Assembly: GCF_027887165.1 (NCBI RefSeq)
Contig: NC_077230.1
Coordinates: 346,699,989 to 346,763,988, forward strand
Origin: Monodelphis domestica
Lineage: Eukaryota > Chordata > Mammalia > Didelphimorphia > Didelphidae
Length of the DNA stretch: 64,000 nt
Direction of reading: 5' to 3'
The notes under the pieces were generated by a model. It worked only from the letters and a program-made list of their open reading frames with translations. It was not told the DNA's origin and ran no database searches. The position numbers and the translations under genes are program-made. Shown here one piece after another: positions 59,440 to 64,000 of this stretch. Numbering within the stretch: the first letter of the stretch is position 1; each line of letters begins with the position of its first letter.

Positions 59440-59510
59440 CTCAATAAGCATTTATTTGGTACCTACAATATACCAGGTAGTATGCTAAGCTAGTTGGTCC
59501 AACCTGTACA
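59440..59510 (-). mobile_element. L2 3' end, antisense
   Basis: AATAAGCATTTATTTGGTAC and TATACCAGGTAGTATGCTAA. Confidence 0.6.
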
Positions 59511-59744
59511 GATACCATCTTTCCAACATCCTCTGCCCAAGCCCAGAATCCTTCTGTGAAAGAGGACTCATTGCCCTGCATCCTGAGGCACTTTTGGATA
59601 GTTCTAATTTGGGGAAAATTTTTCTATCAGGTTGAGGCAAAATTGTACCTTCTCTTTACTGAAGACTGAACTGGAGGACAGAAGGATGGATTCATACAGC
59701 AGCAGGAACATCTAGGGCTGTAATGACTAAAAGCCAGTAAGGGT

Positions 59745-60000
59745 TCAAGAAAAACTATATTAATCTCATTTCCTTTTTTGATTTGCCAGCTCCTAGTCTG
59801 GTAGATCAAAGGAATGTCTTGGATCTAATAGATATCTGTATTTCAGCAAGGTATTTGATAAAGTCTTTTATGGTCTCCTTATGGAAAAGACTTTGGGTCA
59901 TGGGCTCAGGGGATTAAAGTTACATGGATTCAAAACAGGTTGAATAACCAGCTCCTTCTAGAGTCTTCTCTGAAGGGGATAGACACTGAGGTTGTTTGGT
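59745..60000 (+). mobile_element. CR1/L3 reverse-transcriptase remnant
   Basis: A frame from about 59835 reads YLYFSKVFDKVFYGLLMEKT then LGHGLRGLKLHGFKTG and a stop. FSKVFDKV is the FSKAFDTV motif of CR1-type reverse transcriptase. Frame is short and dead. Confidence 0.65.
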
Positions 60001-60164
60001 ATACAGTTTAGAGTCAAAGGGATATCTGGATGATTCATGAAGAATAGGCAGTATCTTGTGGGGTGCTGGTAATGGGCAGCTGACAAACCAAAGAATTTCC
60101 CCAAATCTAATGTCCCTCTCCCACCACTGGCCCCATGTAGGTCACTTACCATCAGTCTCCTTAC

Positions 60165-60275
60165 CCAAATAAGGGGCCACCCTACCCTGGAGTTCCACGT
60201 GCGGACCACGAAACTGCCCCGAGGCTGAGCCTGGAAGCTCCACCGAGGGATAGAACCCAGTGTCCTTCTCCGGCG
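60165..60275 (-). CDS. PLEKHB1: PLEKHB1 probable cassette exon
   Basis: A minus-strand exon of 111 bases, exactly 37 codons, phase 0 at both ends. The acceptor is a strong pyrimidine tract ending GTGAAAG and the donor is GTAAGG. It reads RRRRTLGSIPRWSFQAQPRG then SFVVRTWNSRVGWPLIW. Human PLEKHB1 has an alternatively spliced insert of about 35 residues at this place which, from memory, is basic and ends ..VTRSWSPCKVERRIW. The position, the VxRxW core and the terminal Ile-Trp agree, but the sequence is much more divergent than the flanking exons. Skipping it keeps the frame. The start at 60275 is chosen because the nearer AG choices (exon start 60264 or 60267) give lengths that break phase. Confidence 0.75.
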
Positions 60276-61347
60276 CTTTCACCAGAGGAAGAAGGAGAAG
60301 GGAGGCTGGGGTGGGAGGTTAGAGGGGAATCTGAAGTCTTCCCCATCCCCCCACTCCCTAGTTTGTCTCACAAATCAGGACACCTCTGTCCCCTCCTCAC
60401 CCTAAGGATCGAAGGCTTAGAGGAAGGTAGCAAGTGAGCTAAATTCAAGATCCAAAGAACATAGGACCCAGTTTAGGGGCATCTCCCTGAGTGTCTGTAA
60501 AGAAGGTAGCCATCAAAGCTGGGATCTGACTCGGCGACCCCCTCATTCTTCTGCCCCTATCTAGTAAGCTCCCAAGGATCCGCTTTTTTCACTTCCAGGA
60601 TTGGAAAGGGCTCCAGTGAAGCCAGGGTTGCCCTCCATGGCCCCATCAGTCCCACCCCAAAGTCCTGAGGCAGGAGGCTCTTAATGTTCCAGGCCACACT
60701 GAGCTCTCTAAACATAACTCACATGACTCCACAGTAACTCAAAGAAAGTCAAAACTGGAAAAGCTCCTAATCCTCATTCAGTCTACTCCATCCACTATTT
60801 AACAGAGGAAGTTACTGAGGCCCAAGAAAAGGAAAGGAATCTGTCTAAGGCGGCCATACAGCTAATGAATGGTAGCTAGGACTCAGCCTAGGGGTCTCAG
60901 TCCTGAACTTCCCAGTGTTTCTTTATGGTCAATTCTCAATTGTCCCTCACAAAACTCCATCTTGGTTTTGTTGTTGTTATTGTTGTTGTTGTCAGATCTG
61001 TTTCCTGTTAAAATAACTGCTGGTTTGAGCCTCAGTTTCTTCCCAATCTCTTAAAGGCTGCCAAAAGGCAGAGGGATTAGACTCATTCTAGACCCCTTAG
61101 GCAGACCTAGGATCAGGGAGCAGATGTCACAGGGAGGGAGATTTTGACTCAGTATAAGGAAATATCAAATGAGAGGGAAAAATGAGCTCAATGGGTACTG
61201 GGAGAAGGAAGGAAAGGGACCAGAAAGGAAGGAATGGGAAAAGAAGGAGGAGGGAGGAGAAAAAATAGAGGGAGGACCAGAGTATTGAAAGTCTTGTTTG
61301 CAGACCTGACCCCTAAGAAGTGAATGAGTAGGGGAAAGGGAGCTCAC
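60276..61347 (-). other. PLEKHB1: PLEKHB1 intron, upstream of cassette exon
   Basis: 1072 bases. A MIR fragment is at about 60740-60900 (TATTTAACAGAGGAAGTTAC). (TTG)n bits lie near 60965-60990. No SINE. Confidence 0.7.
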
Positions 61348-61384
61348 CGGGGTGGAGTATTCCAGAATGGTAATCTTCCATGCT
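61348..61384 (-). CDS. PLEKHB1: PLEKHB1 exon for the end of the PH domain
   Basis: A short minus-strand exon (37 bases) with acceptor TTTCTTTGCAG and donor GTGAGC. After one carried base it reads AWKITILEYSTP. The human protein has AWKTALLEANSTP at the end of its PH domain from memory; the Trp is the conserved Trp of the last PH-domain helix. It ends in phase 0, so it can splice either to the 60.2-kb exon or straight to the 51.3-kb exon. The exons with the beta strands of the PH domain were not found between 61.4 and 64 kb and should lie right of the window. Confidence 0.88.
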
Positions 61385-61544
61385 CTGCAAAGAAAAGAGG
61401 GTACAATATAAGGACCTGGGGCTTCCCAGGACTCAGACAAAGGCAGATTAATCTTGGCTTTGGGCCATCCCTCTGCTCCTGCCTTCAGGAAGTGAGGAAG
61501 CAATTAAGGGAAGTGAATAAGTATTTATTAACAGCCTACCATAA

Positions 61545-61733
61545 GGGTAGCTGGGTGGCTCAGTGGATTGATAGCCAGGCTCAGAGTCAGAGGTCCTGGG
61601 CTCAAATCTGGCCTCAGATACTTCCTAGCTGGGTTGCCCTGGCTAACTCACAACCCCAATTCCCAATTCGTATTGCTTTTCTGTCTTGGAACATATACTT
61701 AATGTCAATTGCAAGACAGAAAGTTATGGGTTA
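61545..61733 (+). mobile_element. tRNA-derived SINE
   Basis: GTAGCTGGGTGGCTCAGTGG head, GGGCTCAAATCTGGCC B box, AAGACAGAAAGTTATGGG tail. Confidence 0.85.
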
Positions 61734-61734
61734 A

Positions 61735-62545
61735 AAAAATAAATATAGTTATTAAAATATTAAAAAAAACCCAAGACAACCAAGTTCATAGATCTCCAGT
61801 TAAGAACTACAGCTCTAGGCCCAAGATACTCTCCCAGGTCTTGTTGGCTAATCCTTTTCTCTTGCCTCATTTCTCTGGGGAACCATCTCTGACCACCTGA
61901 CACTGATGCATGTTTCTCAGTAGGCCAGGCATGAGAGACTAGATTTGTGATCCATTAGAGAGGACTCCCCAGGAGGAAATCCCCTCTACCTGGCAGATTA
62001 GCACCTCCTTTGCAATGTTATACCTAGTCGGTGTATTTCAGAGGGAAACCCTGAATACAGATCTTCCTGATTCCAAGGTCTGCTCTCTATTCACTATACT
62101 AGGTTGCTTCTCAGTATTTTTAGTTTTTTAAGTTTTCCTGTCTCTTTCCCCATCCAGCCCAGGGGCTCTTGTTCTTCACCCCACTGTAACCTGGGCACCC
62201 TGGGGAAAGACTCAGGAAGCTCCTGGACCTCAGCTCTCCTGGAAACTTCCAGAGGAAACTTCAGAAGGGCAGATCCAGGAGGTGTCCCATGGGATGGAGG
62301 GGCAGGGCTGGGCCCAAAACAGACGAGTCTTTGTGAGTCTTTGTCTATTGCTCGGACTTGGGGCCCAGCTCCTGGTGGGGGTAGTAGCTGGAACAAGGCA
62401 GCTCTGTTTTCCAGCTCCCACGCCTGACACCCAAGTAGTTCAATCTCTGGGTCTCAGCTCTCCTCACAATATAGATGGGGAAACTAAGACATCATGCCTG
62501 GCCCAAGTCTTTGAGTTCTCGGGATGCTGCCTGGGTGCTGTGTCT
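61735..62545. other. PLEKHB1 intron, unassigned
   Basis: No exon matching the PH domain found on the minus strand. Overlapping open frames at 62094-62566 look like chance frames in GC-richer sequence. Confidence 0.4.
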
Positions 62546-62548
62546 CAT

Positions 62549-62594
62549 AGACAGACAGATAGATAGACAGACAGACAGATAGACAGACAGACAG

Positions 62595-62622
<28 letters not shown>
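62549..62622. repeat. (GACA/GATA)n then (CA)n
   Basis: Compound microsatellite: AGACAGACAGAT units followed by about 14 CA units. Confidence 0.95.
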
Positions 62623-62625
<3 letters not shown>

Positions 62626-62924
62626 GAGCTGAGGAGCCAAGGTAGCTGGACAGGTAGCAAGGACAGGACTAAGGTGTCATCTCAAGTGGTGAGTCTATTT
62701 ATATACACAGAGATGAATCTATCATTGGGTAGTATGTGATAGGGGCAAAGGAGAAATTTAGGGGAAATGTTTTCAGAAAATGTGAGGAAGGAGAGATCAG
62801 TTTTGGTAAGAAAGATGATCAAGGAGGGCTTCAAAGAAGAAAACCCAGGATTTCAATAGGCAGAAGGGATGGGAGCACATTCTAGGACTATGGGCAAGTC
62901 CAGAGGTGGGAGGGCACGTAGTAT

Positions 62925-63300
62925 CAGAGATTTATAGTTAGAAGGAACCTTAGAGGGAATTTGGTCCAAACCCCTCACTTTACACACGTGAAACTGAAGC
63001 CTGGTTGATGAAGGGATTTGCCCAAGGTCACACAGCTAGGAAATGACAGGTCCAGAATTCAAACCCAGATCCTCTGACTCTAAATCCAGCATTTTAAAAA
63101 AATAAACACTTACCTTCATCTTGGAATCAACACTGTGTAATGGTTCCAAGATAGAAGAGCAGTAAGGGCTAGGCAATGGGGGTTAAGTGACTCGCTCAGG
63201 ATCACACAGTTAGGAAATAATTGAGGCCAGATTTGAACCAACTAAGCCACCCAGCTGCCCCTAAACCCAGCATTCTATCCATCATACCAAACCACCTCCT
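62925..63300 (+). repeat. MIR split by a SINE
   Basis: TAGTTAGAAGGAACCTTAGA, CCTCACTTTACACACGTG, AAGGTCACACAGCTAGG and CAGATCCTCTGACTC on the left; TCTATCCATCATACC on the right. Confidence 0.82.
63094..63261 (-). mobile_element. tRNA-derived SINE inside MIR
   Basis: Reverse copy flanked by TAAATCCAGCATT (63081-63093) and TAAACCCAGCATT (63262-63274). A piece of the 5' part is missing. Confidence 0.9.
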
Positions 63301-63589
63301 GTGAAGAATGCCCACCTATCTATACATGCCACATTCATAGTATAAGACATGCTTTTGTATGAAACATACTCAGAGTGGGAGGAGGTTTGGCATGATGAAA
63401 GAATGATGGATTTGGAGTTTAAAGAGCCCTGATACTTGGAAACTTGGTGACCTTGCCCAGGTCATCCTCACTGAACCTGTGTCCTTTGTGAAATGAAGGG
63501 ATGGTTTAGACAATTTAAATCCCTTCTAACTCTGACCCTATACCCAAATGATTGGAGCCATACTGTGTGATCTAATCATAAGACTTTCC

Positions 63590-63910
63590 ACACTATGTTC
63601 CAGATCAATTTGCATCCTCCTTATTCCCCCACCTCCTTCTTTTTCCTCTTACCTCTGGGCTCACCTATACTCCTAGAATATGTTCCCTTCTCCTCTGCTT
63701 GTTGAAATCCTGGGTGCTTCTTCTTTAAAGCTTTCCCTGATCATCTTCTTATCAAAAGTGACTTCTCCATCCTTCCATTTTCCTGGAACATTTCCTCTAA
63801 ATTTCTCTTTTGCCCCCATCACACTCTACCTAGTCACAGACTCACCTCTATGTCCTACCCCTCCATTGGATTATAAGCTCCCTGTGGGAAAGACTTACAT
63901 TGGATTTCTC
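63590..63910 (+). mobile_element. L2 3' region
   Basis: CTTTAAAGCTTTCCCTGATC and GGATTATAAGCTCCCTGTGG in L2 order. Confidence 0.65.
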
Positions 63911-63923
63911 TTTCTTTTCTTTC

Positions 63924-63926
<3 letters not shown>

Positions 63927-64000
<74 letters not shown>
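63927..64000. repeat. (CT)n tract cut by window edge
   Basis: At least 37 CT units; the right end is not in the window. Confidence 0.97.

Noticed and set aside
62094..62566. Overlapping frames of about 100 codons, tested as missing PH-domain exons of PLEKHB1
   Set aside because: The minus-strand translation does not resemble the PH domain in any frame, and splice sites do not fit.

Overview
This is vertebrate nuclear DNA, almost certainly from a marsupial. It has spliced exons with GT/AG boundaries, poly(A) signals and long introns. It is dense in a tRNA-derived SINE (A box TGGCTCAGTGG, B box GGTTCAAATC, tail GATGGAAGGTAAGGGTTT) that I know from marsupial genomes, with marsupial-type L1, L2, CR1/L3, MIR and hAT remnants. 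The species cannot be fixed from the sequence alone. I saw nothing bacterial: no operons, CRISPR arrays or prokaryotic genes.

Two genes are recognised, lying tail to tail. On the + strand are the last two coding exons of RAB6A (17072-17138 and 18617-18681) and its 3' UTR (to about 20.4 or 20.7 kb). Positions 1-17071 are taken as an intron of RAB6A, because I found no earlier exon. On the - strand are four 3' exons of PLEKHB1 (evectin-1): 61348-61384, 60165-60275 (a probable cassette exon), 51233-51326 and 50365-50507. A probable long 3' UTR ends at the AATAAA (minus strand) at 47742-47747. The PH-domain exons of PLEKHB1 lie beyond the right edge. From memory, RAB6A and PLEKHB1 are convergent neighbours on human 11q13.4, so the layout supports both calls.

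Region by region: 1-17 kb is RAB6A intron with antisense L1 and L2 pieces, SINEs, one 525-bp hAT element and a young L1 3' end. 17-20.7 kb is the RAB6A 3' end. 20.7-47.7 kb is the intergenic stretch, filled with nested repeats: an L1 split by a young L1-insertion-sized event pattern at 22.4-23.3 kb, SINE-in-SINE at 27.8 kb, a 5.5-kb decayed L1 at 30.4-35.9 kb, an antisense L2 with readable reverse-transcriptase motifs at 36.5-37.7 kb, and two related LTR-like repeats. 47.7-61.4 kb is the PLEKHB1 3' part. 61.4-64 kb is PLEKHB1 intron ending in a (CT)n tract cut by the window edge.

I did not find an undescribed biological system. The most informative items are the frame-preserving PLEKHB1 cassette exon, three short hAT elements with 8-bp duplications centred on CTAG (or a close variant), two nearly identical L1 insertions with clear target-site duplications, and a duplicated segment inside the last RAB6A intron.
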